A DNA stretch of 64,000 nucleotides from NCBI RefSeq assembly GCF_964019925.1, contig NZ_OZ026470.1, positions 868,001 through 932,000 on the forward strand. The letters run 5' to 3'. Position 1 is the stretch's first letter. Every line of letters starts with the position of its first letter. A program made the translations under genes and the position numbers. This document shows, in pieces, positions 11,178 through 22,700 of the stretch. The notes beneath the pieces were generated by a model. That model was given only the letters and a program-made list of their open reading frames with translations, made no database searches and was not told the DNA's origin. This DNA comes from Spiroplasma endosymbiont of Cantharis nigra (GTDB lineage Bacteria > Bacillota_I > Bacilli_A > Mycoplasmatales > Mycoplasmataceae).

Positions 11178-12020
11178 ATGAATAAAATAATAGATGGTAA
11201 ATTTTATGCTCAGGAATTAAATACTCGTCTCAAAAATAGTATAGAGCAAATAAATGGAAAAAGAAAACCAAAATTAACAATAATTCAAATTGGCGATAAT
11301 TTTGCAAGTAATAAGTACATAAAAAATAAGTTGAATGCTTGTAAAAAAGTAGGAATAATTGGAGAGTTAAAAAAGTATCAGGAAAGTATTAAACAAAGTG
11401 AAATAATTAGAGAAATTGAAAAATTAAATAAAGATTTAACAGTTGATGGGATAATTGTACAACTTCCATTGCCTTCACATATTAATGAAAGAGAAATTAC
11501 AGATACAATTTCTCCTTTAAAAGATGCTGATGGCTTCAGTCCTGTAAATTTAGGAAACGTAATGTTAAATAAATCAAATATTTACCCAGCAACACCTTAT
11601 GGAATTATAAAGTTACTAGAGTGAAAAAAAATTAATTTAATTGGGGCAAATATTGTAATAATTGGAAGAAGCAATATTGTAGGAAAACCTCTTGCTAATA
11701 TGCTTATTAATAAATCAGCTACAGTTACGGTGTGCAATACTAAAACAAAAGATCTAAAAAGTATTTGTAAAAATGCAGATGTTCTAATTAGTGCTGCTGG
11801 TGTTGCAAACTTAGTTACTAAAGATTTTGTGAATAATAGAATGACAATAATTGATGTAGGTGCTAATTTCGTGGATGGCAAGTATTGTGGAGATGTGAAA
11901 TTTGATGAGGTATTTAAAATTGTTAAATATATTACACCTGTTCCAGGTGGCGTTGGTCCTATGACTATATCTTGTTTATTAGAAAATACATTTAATCTTT
12001 ATAGTCAAAAGGAGAACTAA
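11178..12020 (+). CDS. folD: Bifunctional methylenetetrahydrofolate dehydrogenase/cyclohydrolase
   Basis: Interconverts 5,10-methylene-, 5,10-methenyl- and 10-formyl-tetrahydrofolate with NADP+. The 280-residue protein has the catalytic Y-x3-K pair (Tyr47/Lys51 in YIKNK), the folate-binding VQLPLPSHI and DADGFSPVNLG segments, the dinucleotide motif IGRSNIVGKPLANML and the C-terminal TPVPGGVGPMT signature. The start ATG at 11178 follows AGAAAGGA. The gene is divergent from fhs, which makes the same 10-formyl product by another route; having both gives the cell two ways into the formyl pool. Its TAA stop (12018-12020) sits in the loop of the terminator that it shares with the converging membrane transporter gene, and overlaps that gene's stop. 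Confidence 0.96.
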
Positions 12021-12033
12021 TTGTTCTCCTTTT
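12007..12033. terminator. Terminator containing both stop codons of converging genes
   Basis: Stem AAAAGGAGAAC (12007-12017) and GTTCTCCTTTT (12023-12033) with the loop TAATT. The plus-strand T-run (about TTTTTATT) suits folD. The folD stop TAA (12018-12020) and the opposing gene's stop TAG (12017-12019) lie in or next to the loop. Confidence 0.9.
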
Positions 12034-13846
12034 TATTATTTTTTAATAAAGAATTTGTTATTAATAAAACTGAAGCAATAACTACAAAAGAGGACATAAG
12101 TAAAATCATCCCTAATATAGAAGCCTTAGTTAATAAAATAATCATAAAAAATATACTAGCAATAATTAATGAAAAGAAAGCATTCCCCATAACATGATCA
12201 ATAATCATAGCTAATGAAAACTCTTCGTCGGTGACAATACTTTTAAATCTTTTAGCTTTAGTTTTTTCAATTAAAGCATAAGCAGTTCCAAATATAAACA
12301 TTAGAATAATTAATAAAGAGTAGTAAACATTATTTATACTTGAGAAATTGACATAAATACTTGCTATTAAAAAACTTATAAACCCAATAACAGATATTAT
12401 AGTTAATAGCATTGCTATTCTATTTACATTACTATTTTTAAATTTAATTGTTCCAAAAATTGCTTGAGCTAAATATTTTGAAATAAATCCAAAGATTAAA
12501 AATAATAATAATGACGTATTTTTTATTTCAGTGCTTATAATAATTTTATTATTTTCAAAACTTAGAAAAAAGAACAATACTAGGGATCAATCTAGAAATT
12601 TAAAAAATCCTATAAAATAATTTTGAATAAATATCTCAGTAAAAAATTTCTTATTACTTTTTAATGTTTTAAAAGAATCCTTATTAATATTTAACACATT
12701 TCCCTCAGACATAATATTTGCATTAAATAAGAATAAACTAATAAGAATAAACATTACTGCTATAAATAAGAATAATATGTATAAACTTTTTGAGTAATAA
12801 TTTATTAGAAAAGGTATTGGTAGTAATAAAAAACCAAAAATAGAATTATATTTAGAGGTTTTATTTTTTAATCCATTCCTTCTTTCAAAACTTTTTATAA
12901 TCTCAATATTTATTGGTAACAGCCCTGCTACAAAAATTCCAAACATAATTAATCCAGTAAATAATAATGAATTAGCCAGAGTAAAATTATTTGTTTCAAA
13001 TGAACTAAATGTAAATACCAAAGCAAACAATAATCCAATTGAGTTAATTTTTAAAATATTTAAATTACCAACTTTTTTAGCTAATTTAATTCACGATGGA
13101 GTTATAAATAACATCATTATAGGAACAATTATTATTGCTGCCAAATAATTAATATCATTGAATTTAGTTACCATTTTATATGGAACAAAACTAAAATAAC
13201 TTATTAAAATCATCATTGAAATAATCATAGATGCCAATTGAATATTATAATTCATTTTTTTATCTGAAATCTTCAAAATGTTATTCTCACTTTCTTCAAT
13301 ATATTTTTTGAATGAAATATTATATATAGATGAATATCTTCCTTCAATTTTTAAAAATAGATTTTGAAATCTTTTTAATAAGAAGGGTGTTATTACACAG
13401 TACATAAAAAATATTATATAAGCCTCATGTAAATGTGTTAAATATAATGAGTAACCTTCAGTCTTACCATACGTAAAAATTGATACTAGCAAATATAAGG
13501 ATGTAATCATTAGAGCAAATACTGGTGCAATTATATAAACTACAATTTTGTTTTTTAATAAAAAATGTCTAAATAAAATTATAGTTATATTAAAAAATAA
13601 GTAAATTGCAATTGTACAAATGCTTAAAATAATATCTATTGGCATTAATAAACTTAATAGTGATATTCCAATTGTTGATAAAATTGAAATATTAGCTTTC
13701 AAAAACAATGCCGTTAGTAGAATAATTAAAAGTGTTAAGTCTACACCTGGTAAAGGTGAAAAAATTAGTTTTAAACACATTGCTAATGAAATCATCATAG
13801 CACTCGAAGTAAGATCTAAAATCTTATTACTGACATTTTTATTCAT
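12017..13846 (-). CDS. Large membrane transporter: N-terminal S-component-like part plus MFS-like part (609 aa)
   Basis: The start is ATG 13846 (MNKNVSNKIL) after GAGAGG; the stop is TAG 12017. Residues 1 to about 185 form five or six membrane segments beginning ISLAMCLKLIFSPLPGVDLTL, a layout like the substrate-binding S-component of ECF vitamin transporters. After a charged cytoplasmic stretch (KIEGRYSSIYN...EESENNILKISDKKMNY) the remaining 400 residues hold about twelve segments with the loop KSFERRNGLKNKTSKYN, as in major-facilitator transporters. I infer an uptake protein for a small metabolite, possibly a vitamin, but no substrate motif is visible. It is the last gene downstream of the helicase/AAA+/radical SAM cluster, and is preceded by a 17-codon leader ORF whose stop lies in a palindrome that also contains part of this gene's ribosome binding site. 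Confidence 0.75.
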
Positions 13847-13857
13847 TTTCTATATCC

Positions 13858-13883
13858 TCTCTTTTATAAATTTATAAAAGAGA
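13858..13883. promoter_or_regulatory. 26-bp perfect palindrome over a ribosome binding site
   Basis: TCTCTTTTATAAA at 13858-13870 is followed directly by its exact reverse complement (13871-13883). On the minus strand its 3' arm ends in AAAGAGA, which merges into the GAGAGG ribosome binding site of the transporter at 13846. Folding the RNA would hide that site. The stop codon of the upstream leader ORF lies at the centre (13872-13874), so a ribosome ending the leader would open the hairpin. Confidence 0.7.
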
Positions 13884-13925
13884 AAACGAAAAGAAGTTCA
13901 CCATACTCTTAACTAAAAAGCTCAT
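13872..13925 (-). CDS. 17-aa leader peptide upstream of the transporter
   Basis: ATG at 13925 has the strong site AGAAGGA eight bases upstream, placed just after the stop of the radical SAM gene. The peptide is MSFLVKSMVNFFSFSLL and is hydrophobic and Phe/Ser/Leu rich. It ends with TAA in the centre of the palindrome at 13858-13883. The arrangement resembles translational attenuators of the erm/cat type, where ribosome position on a leader controls exposure of the next start. Function is inferred from layout only. Confidence 0.6.
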   Translation of the reverse strand: MSFLVKSMVNFFSFSLL

Positions 13926-13937
13926 AATTATTTCCTT

Positions 13938-14534
13938 CTATCTTATTTTAAAGTTAAACTCTCCATTTTCATTATCAAATATAACACCATCTCCATTCAT
14001 TGAAAGTCTATCATTATAGATTTGAATCTCAACTTCTGAATGTGGTTGTTCAAAATAATCACAATTTTTATATCTATCTGTTATTTTTATTACTCTTTGA
14101 TTTTTACTACCAATAAGTCTTCTATTTTTATCTAAAAGTTTCATAATAAATGGTCCATCAATTAAAATATCTATATTTTTTAAAATATCATTATGTTCTT
14201 CTAACATTTGTTCATAAATATATCCTGTAAAGCAAATTACTGATAAATTATTTTTTTGACTTCAAATAACAAGTTCCTTTAAACCATCCGGTTGTAAAAA
14301 AGGTTCCCCACCAATTAGAGTGATACCTTCAATATTAAATAAAGTCTTTGCCTCTAAGATTTTCTCATAAATAAACTCATTTGGCATAAACATCTTTTTT
14401 TCTAAACCTAATAATTCCTGATTCGAACATCCATTACATCCTATAGTGCAACCTTGAAATCAAATAACAAACCTAATTCCTGGTCCTTCAATTTCACTAT
14501 TCATAAGAAATTTTCCAATATTTAAATTAGCCAT
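13938..14534 (-). CDS. NrdG-like radical SAM protein (198 aa)
   Basis: A small radical S-adenosylmethionine enzyme with one 4Fe-4S cluster: Cys29, Cys33 and Cys36 form CTIGCNGC (CX3CX2C), and LIGGEPFLQ is the SAM-binding GGEP motif. Length and order of motifs match the activases of glycyl-radical enzymes, chiefly NrdG of the anaerobic ribonucleotide reductase. No glycyl-radical partner is in the window; instead the gene overlaps the AAA+ gene by 8 bases (ATG at 14532-14534, AAA+ stop at 14527-14529), so the two are translationally coupled and probably act together. The C-terminal 60 residues form a short beta-rich tail (EVEIQIYNDRLSMNGDGV). I infer that it modifies or activates a component of the cluster rather than a reductase. 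Confidence 0.85.
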
Positions 14535-16338
14535 TAATATTAAATATTATTTTTCCTTCATTTGTTGAAGTTAAAATTTTAGTTCCAGTTCTTATGTTTT
14601 TTAAATTCTGAAATATAAATTCTGAAAGTGGATCTACTAAATTAGTTTCAAGAGAATTTAAAACATCTCTTCCACCTCTTCTTTCATCAGCATTTTTTAA
14701 TATAATTTCAATTAAAGTTCTATCAGTTAAATCAATATGCAGTTCAGCTTTATACTTTTCATAAATTGCAATTTGAATTGGTTTTACTTTTTGACGTATT
14801 ATTTTTGCCTTTAAATTTAAATCCTTTATAAAATTGAAAGGAACTATATTATTTCCAAATCTACCTAAAAGCTCAGGTCTATTTAATTCATTTGTAAAAT
14901 GATTTTGAACTTTTTTTATAAATTGATTATGAACTTCGCTTGCACTTTGATTGGGATCAACTTCTGCTGCTCCAATATTTGAAGTAAATATTATAAACGA
15001 CTCACTAAAACTAACTGTTTGGCCAGTATTATCCGTTAATCTCCCATCTTCAAGAATTTGTAAAAATTTATCAAATATTTTGGGGCTTGCCTTTTCGATC
15101 TCATCAAATAAAATTACACTAAATGGCTTTTCTTTTACTGAATTTGTTAATTGTCCTCCACCCTCAAAACCTACATATCCAGGAGGTGCTCCAATTAATT
15201 TCTGATCTGCATTTTCTTGTCCATACTCTGACATATCAAACCTAATAAGGTTTGCCTCATCATTAAATAAAAAAGTTGTAATAGCTTTTGCAAGTTCTGT
15301 TTTTCCAGTTCCTGTTGGACCTACAAAAAATAAAGTTCCCTTTGGTTTACTTCTTTTTGAAGAAAAAGTTATTCCAGTAAGTCCAGTATAGGCCTTATAA
15401 ATTACTTTTGCTACTTTTGCAACAGCCTCATCTTGTCCAATAACTTTTGAAGAAAGTTCTTGTTTTATAGTCAACATTTTTTCATAACTTAATTCTTCTC
15501 ATGGTGAAGTCTTTTCTCCATAATTATATATATTAAACATTTTATTAAAAGTAAGTGGTGTTGCAAAATTACAGCTAAACTTTGCAAAATGAGATAATTC
15601 TTTAAGTGTTCAACCTTCTGTTGCATCAACTATATTTTCAAACTCAGTTGATATATCTGTAACTTGAATTCTTAATTTAATTGTAGATAAAAATTGCTTT
15701 CTTTCAGCTCTACTTGGTTTTGGTAATGTTGAAATAATAATTTCAGGATTATCTAAGTATAAACTAGGTGGTAATTGATTTATTTTCTTAGTTAAAAAAA
15801 CAATACAATTTGTTAGTTCATCAATCCTTGAAATTGAGAATTTAGATTCTTTTAATGTCTTTGAAAATTCTGTTAAAATAGCTCTATCATCAACATCTAA
15901 TCCTTGGTCACTAAAAACAAAATTAGTATAATCTGCTACAAAACCAATTTTTCTTTCATCTTCTCTATTAATATTTTTATTTAAAAGAGTAAAGAAATCA
16001 ATTGGTTTTTTTAGAACTAAATGATCTTTAAAATCACTTTTATCAATATCACCACTAAATAGCTCATCGAACTCATTACCAATAAATTCTGCGCTACTTA
16101 ATTTACTTGAAGAACTAGTTATTAGACTAGTTATTTTTTTTCCTTTTAGGCCAGAATTTTGGTCAAAAATAAATTTATCAGAGTATTTTTTTTGATCAAA
16201 AATACTAAAAATTATATCGTGGATGTTTACATATTTACCCTCGAATTCATAAATATCATCTATATTACCCTCAATTATAATTGCCTTTTTAATACCTATT
16301 AAATTTTTTAATTGGTTTAATTCTCTATTTACACTCAT
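14527..16338 (-). CDS. AAA+ ATPase: degenerate N-terminal domain plus ClpB-like AAA domain (603 aa)
   Basis: Residues 1 to about 270 resemble the non-catalytic N-terminal domain found in some paired AAA proteins (AIIIEGNIDDIYEF, then FIFDQNSGLKGKK); there is no Walker A there. The second domain is a complete ClpA/B-type (AAA_2) module: Walker A GPTGTGKT (340-347), DMSEYG and GAPPGYVGFEGGG (pore-loop region), Walker B ILFDEIEKASP (about 408-417), sensor 1 FIIFTSNIG, arginine-finger region NRPELLGRF, and the D2 small domain ending DERRGGRDVLNSLE. It should form a hexameric ring that threads or remodels proteins. The ATG at 16338 follows the stop of the coiled-coil gene at 16347 and it overlaps the radical SAM gene downstream. 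It is not ClpB itself: it lacks the N and middle domains. Confidence 0.85.
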
Positions 16339-16346
16339 AAATTCAC

Positions 16347-17438
16347 CTACTTACTTGAGTTATTATTTTTTTTGTTATTTATATTTTGCTTGTTTTTAGC
16401 AATATATTTTGGTTCTCTATACTGCTTATTAAATTCTTTACTTGAATGTAAGTTAAATTCTTTAAGCCTATTTAAAAAAGCCTGAGCATCAGCATCATGC
16501 TCATGACCTTCAAATCCCTCTCAATTATAAACAAAACTTCCATCTAATTTTACAACAAAGTCTGCTGTTTCACCAGTCAGTTTTTCACCATGAATAAGGA
16601 TTAGATTTTTTTCTTCTATTTTTCTTATATTTTCTTCTTTTACTATATAACCAACTTCTCTTATTGACTTAACGATTTTTATTACATTATCTTTTCTAAT
16701 TGCTTCTTGTTCTGCCAATTTTGATGAAATTATAAAATAATCTTTTATATCTTTTTGATAATTTTTTGTTTCTTTTAAAGAAATTAATTTATTAGCCTGA
16801 TCTTTAATAGCAATTAATACATCCGAATCCTCTTTATATAATTGAATTGAATTTTCAACTATTTCCTTACTCATTACTCTGTTAGAAGTTTTAAACTGCT
16901 TTAGTTCTTCAGTTATCAAATTAATTATTTCTTCAGGTTTTTTATTAATTATTATATGCTGATTTTTTTCAAACATTTCTTTAATGTAAATCTTATCTTT
17001 TTCATTTTTATATTTACTAATTAATTCATTTTTAAAATTTATTAGATCCTTAAAATTATCTTTAGTAAATACTTTTAAAATATTTTCTTGTTCTTTTATT
17101 AATACATCTCTTTTTAAACTAACCACCTGAGCTTTAAATTCAGCTATCGTATCACGTTTTCTCTCTGCATATCTTTGAATCTCATGATAAGTTTCAATTG
17201 CAACATGCGTATTTGTAGAAAGTTCTCTTTCATAAGTATTTCTTGCTAAATCCTTTTCTTCTTTTCTTAATTCTTCTAACAATTTTTCAATTTCTTTTTT
17301 ATAGAATCCTGAATTATCAATTTGTTCACAATGTGATATTAATTCAATAATATATTCGATTAATACATCAATATCTTTTTTGATAAATGAAAACTGTTTT
17401 TCACAATTAATTAAAATTTCTTCAGCTGACATACTCAT
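16347..17438 (-). CDS. Coiled-coil protein of the AAA+/helicase cluster (363 aa)
   Basis: The start ATG 17438 has GGAGG upstream, placed inside the end of the preceding gene; the stop is TAG 16347. Residues 1-260 are almost entirely charged helix with heptad-like repeats (for example KEIEKLLEELRKEEKDLARN and KDNFKDLINFKNELISKYKN). Near residues 285-325 a small beta unit appears, LDGSFVYNWEGFEGHEHDAD, followed by a basic Asn/Lys tail. That unit resembles, from memory, the short DUF2997-type domain found in operons with AAA ATPases, but I could not check this. It lies between the 757-residue protein and the AAA+ protein; the end-to-start spacing is a few bases on each side. It may be a scaffold or an adaptor that feeds the AAA+ ring. 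Confidence 0.75.
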
Positions 17439-17440
17439 GC

Positions 17441-19714
17441 TTATTTTCCTCCAAACATATTAGTATACTTTGATAAATCAGTTTGTGTGTATTTTCTTTC
17501 TTTTCCAAAAATAATATTTAAAGCCTTTTTATAATAGTTATCATTATTTTTTAAAATCTTATCTACAATTTCAGGCCTATTTAAAACATTTTTAACTCAT
17601 ATTAATTTTAACTCAATTGGCATATTATATATTTTTTTATCTATAAATTCGTTTATATCATTTTCTATTTTATTTATATAATTTCCAGCCATAATTTTAA
17701 CTTTATAATCTATTATCTCTTCTGTTTTCTGAAGAAACTGTTCACTTTTATATTTGTAATAATATCTATAAAAATCTGTTAATGAGTCAGATAAGTTTAA
17801 AAGATACTGATCAAAATTTTCAATATCTAATGAGTTACCAACCAACTCTATAATAGAATCCAATAAAAATTTATAATTTTCTTCTACAAATTTATAGTTA
17901 GAAATATATAATTCTTTAGTTATTCTTCCAATGATATTTAAAGTTTGAGCATGTTGAGCTCATACATCAGAGTTATATTTATTATCAACAAACATCTCTG
18001 CTCTATTATTTGTTTTGAAGTATTTTGTTAAGACACCTAAAGAATCTCTAACATTATATTTTCAACCATCAATTGAATTTTTTTCTAAATAACTATTAAT
18101 TCTATAAATATTTTCAATTGTACTTTGCATATTTATTTTGTCAAATATATCCAATATATTTTTTGTATCAATAAATTGATAATTTTCTAATATATCAAAC
18201 AACTCATCATCTGTTCTTTCATTAGATATTTTTATAATTAAATTTTTTGCAACTCTTTCTAATATTAGAGATAATTTTCTATCGGTTTTTTCTGCTAAAT
18301 ATTGCTTCATAGCATTATAATTTTGTCCAAAATCAACTGTCTTAAGTAAAAACTCTTCAAGAATTACAGATACCTTTTCTTCTAAACCAAGACGTTCCAA
18401 AATTAAGTATATATTCATTGATATATCATATTTTTTATTTATAAGTGAGTCTTCAAATTTTTCTAAGACATTATCTATACTAGATATAAATAAATTTGCT
18501 AAATCAAGCGGCTCGGTTGGGTTTTTATATTTATAAATAACAGGAATATTAATATTAATAGAATCAAAAGATTTATTTGCCAATAAAAAACTGTTCGCTA
18601 TATTTTTTGAATCCAAATAAACAAAAGAATTATTTTGAAAAATTTCATTTTCAATATGACCAACATAAAAAATTAGTTTATTATCTATTACACTTATTGT
18701 TTTTGTATTTCTTTTGGAATTATAGAAAATAATTATTTCAATATTTTTTGCTAACTCTTTACTCTTTATAATCTCATCATCTGATTTTATAAATTGATCA
18801 TTTATTAGCATTAAATTATAGCTTGTTTTAATATTTAAATTTGAAAATAAGTCTGGGTTAGACATAAAGTCATTTTTATTTTTTATGTGTAACTCTGGCA
18901 TAAATAATTTTTTTATTTTTTCATCATACTTACTTAAAATACTTTTTAAAATATCTAATGCCATATTAGGATTGAATCTTAAATAGTCATCAAAAAAAAT
19001 ACTTTCAGTTTTAATTTTATAAGTACCATTATCAAATAACTCAATTCAAGCTTCTATTGCTGCTGTATCATTTTGAATATACTTTTCAAAATTACTAACA
19101 TCATTTATTGATTCCTGACCTTCATTTATAACATCCCTTAAAAAAGAGTTATCTCCAAAAATGTCAGGATTTTGGCTTATAAAGTCAGAACATGAATTAT
19201 AAAGTCACTCATTATTTGAAAATTCTTTTTTATCAATTGTTGTGGAAAGTTTGTGAGTAAATTTAACATCTTTTACTCTTTTTTTTCAATTAATTTCTTT
19301 AATAACTTCTTTATTCTTATAAACAGGATCTATATAAAATTTTATATCTTGAAATTTATTATCTTGAGATATTGTATAAGTTCCCTTTTTAAACTCTTCT
19401 TTTAATTTTAAATCAATTGAAAAATTATTAATTGGTGTATTCATATTTAATAGTCCCACGCCAACTTTATTTTGACCAATTTCTATTACCTTAAAATTTA
19501 TTAACTCTCTTAAAGCTCTCTCAAAAAGAATTTTATTTTTAATATTAAAATCTTCTTCCAAAATATCATTAATATTTTTATTTTTATTGGGATGTTCTAT
19601 TATAATTAATAAAATTAAAAATTCCATAAATGTAGGTTTTCTTATTTCAGAATACTTTATTTTTAATGGTATATAAAATTTTTCATATTGAATTTCAATT
19701 TTATTAAATATCAT
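17441..19714 (-). CDS. Unknown 757-aa protein of the AAA+/helicase cluster
   Basis: One frame runs from ATG 19714 (GGAGG upstream) to TAA 17441, crossing several TGA-Trp codons. The first 90 residues (KPTFMEFLILLIIIEHP...KILFERALRELINFKVIEIGQ) look like a winged-helix-type helical domain with a short beta hairpin. A central region (about 250-400) is mixed alpha/beta (NIEIIIFYNSKRNTKTISVIDNKL), and the last 350 residues are helical and charged, ending KYTNMFGGK. There is no signal peptide, membrane segment or catalytic motif that I recognise. Starts and stops are tightly packed: the helicase stop lies 4 bases upstream of its start, and its own stop codon lies in the spacer between the next gene's ribosome binding site and start. 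It is a core member of the cluster, possibly the sensor or target-recognition part. Confidence 0.75.
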
Positions 19715-19718
19715 ATCT

Positions 19719-22700
19719 CTATTCCTCCATTATTTCATTGGGTTTAAGTAAACAACCTTCAAAGTCAAGTTTTGATATTATATCAGCATAAACTTGATAA
19801 CTATTTGAAACACTTGGGTCATCAATAGTTGGTATCTTAACAGTTATATCATTAACTGCTCTTTGAGCTCCTATTATTATTAATAATTCTCTTGCTCTTG
19901 AAAAAGCTACATTTATTCTTTCATATTTTTTTAAAAAGTCTCTTCCAGATTTAGTTGATAATTTTTCTGGATTTCTTACTAAGTTTACTAAAACATAATC
20001 TGCTTCTTTTCCTTGAAAATCATCAACTGTATTAATTACTATATTGATATTTTTAAAGTTAGCAATATTGATCTCTCTTTTTAGTTTATTTACATGTAGT
20101 CCATAAAAACTAATTACAGCAACACTTGGTTTTAATTTTTGTTTTTTTTCTAAAACTGCTTTATCAATTTTAATTAACAATTGCTTGGTTAATTTTATTT
20201 CTAAATCATTAAATAAACTAGTTGAAAAATCTTCAGTTTGTTCATAACTAATTTCATTTTTTGCATTATATGTAGAATCAACTCAATAAGAAGAATTCCT
20301 TGAGTTAATTATTTCTTTATTAAAATGATTAATAATTTTTAAGTCATGTCTTTTTTGTTCGCTTACTTGTGACTCAACTTTTAGCTGACCATCATAAAAT
20401 TTATTTACAATTTCCATAATCTGCTCATGACTTCTATATTGAGTTTTAAGAATAGTAGTTATATTTTTATTTTTTGCAGATATAAGTTTCTTAAATGCGG
20501 AATCATCTAATAATTCATACATTAAATTATAATTGTAATCTTTATTAAAATGTTTATTAACATCTTCAACATCATTTGGTTGTAATTTTAATATTGGTGG
20601 TAATTGTCTGTAATCACCTACTAATATTAAAGCTTTACCATAGATTAAAGGCATTAAGATTTCCAATATAGTAGCCTTTGAAGCCTCGTCAATTATAACT
20701 ACATCAACATCCATGTTTCTTAAATTTAATTCCTCCAACCCTAATTTATTGGCAAAATTATCTTTTGTAAATTTAAATAAATTTGTAGATGTTAGTGTCA
20801 TTGAATATACGTTAACTAAGTTATCCAAAATAGTTTTTATGTATTTTTGACTATCTTTAAAAGTTTGGCCTGTAAAATTCTTTGATGCAAGTTCTTCCTC
20901 AAAATTATTTGTTATTTTATAATTGTCATTTAAATATTTTATTATTGAAGAGTACATTTGCGAAAAGTTTTCCTTTCTTACTCTACCATGTTTCAATTTT
21001 TTCTCTAAATTTTTTAATTCCGATTTTACTTGCTCTTCTAAATCAATATCAGTTAGACCAAGGTCTAATGAAAATTTATCATTAACTACTTTTATTAATT
21101 CTCTAAGTTCCCTAGCACTTGAACCAGCATTTTCAGCTAGATTATTTTTTGTAACTATCAATTGATTTTTTTCAATTTCAAATTTATCTAAATCAAAATC
21201 TGAAAATACTTCATTCTCTTTATTTTGTAATCTTAATTCTATTTCTACTTTTAAATTTCTTAGACTAACTAAAAAAGATTCAAATATTTTATTTAATTCA
21301 TTAACTTTAATATCAGTTCTTAAAATTTGCTCCAGACCTTCAATTCTGCTTTCTTCTTTTTCAGCTAAATCAAAATCAGCATTTCTTTTGTACTTGTTTA
21401 AAATTAATTTTGATTTTTTAATCTCTAAAAAAGATTCATTTTTATAATAAACTTCATTTACAATTTCCTTTATTAATAAGTAAGGGTTTAAAAAATCCTT
21501 TGGATCAAAATTTAAATTTATATAAACAAAATTATTTAATTCAAATTTAATTGAGTTTTCATAACAATTAATTATTTTTTCACCAACATTAATTAAGGCA
21601 TCAAATTCTTTTGTCCCTATAGTTTCAATTAAATTTATTACATTTATTAATTCCTCTTTTAATAAATTTTTTGATCTAACCTTCTCCAGATTTTTTTCTT
21701 TAAAGGCTGTTATTTGATTATTTAAATCATCTATTTTTTCTTGAATACTTCTAACCTGATTATTATTTTGATAAAAACTTTTATTCGCGTTTATTAATCT
21801 TTCTAATTCACTTTTATAATTATTAAACTCATTTATTAAATTTTCATCATTGTTCATATCATCAAAAGCTCTTTTTCCAATAGCCTTATAGTAATTGTAA
21901 AGAACTCTATCTGGTGAATAACCATTTGAAGATTGTGATTTTATATTTAATTGATTTGTTAATCTTATTTTATTAATATTGGGGTCAATTGGTAATCTAT
22001 CAACAACATTTTTAATGGCTTCATGATTCTGACTTGATATAAGAACCTTTCTGTTCATTTTTGCTAATTGAGTTATTATTTCACTAATTACTTGAGTCTT
22101 TCCAGTTCCAGGAGGTCCTTGTAAAAGAAAAATATCTTTTGTATTAACAGCTTTTCTTACCGCATCCTTTTGTTCAGCATTTAAACTAAAATTAAATTCT
22201 GTATCTTCTATTTTAATATCATTTGAAACCTCTGATAATTCTACTAGCTTCGTATTAAATAAATAATTTATTAAATAAGGATTTTTTGTATTTCCCTCTG
22301 AAACTTTTTTTATTACTTGTTTAGATCTTTCGATTAGAACATCTTCACCAATTCCAGTATATGCAATGTATCCTGAACTTAAAGATTCTAAATTACTATT
22401 TGAAAATATTGCCTCATCAAAATCTTGCTCAATTTCAAAGTTTATTTTTTTGACTTTTCATTGTTGCATTTCTTTTGGGTTATTTTTCATTAATATATCA
22501 AACTCATTTTTTTCTCCAAGAAAAATATTTTTGCTATTTTTCATTCAATAATTTGCAAAACTTATTTCTTCCTCTCAAACACCTAGCATATTTGATACTT
22601 GCAATATATTTTTAATTTCATTAATTTTATCCAGATCGAAATCAAAAATTTCATGAATATTTTTAATAAGTTCATGCGTAGTTAAAATATTTTTATTCAT

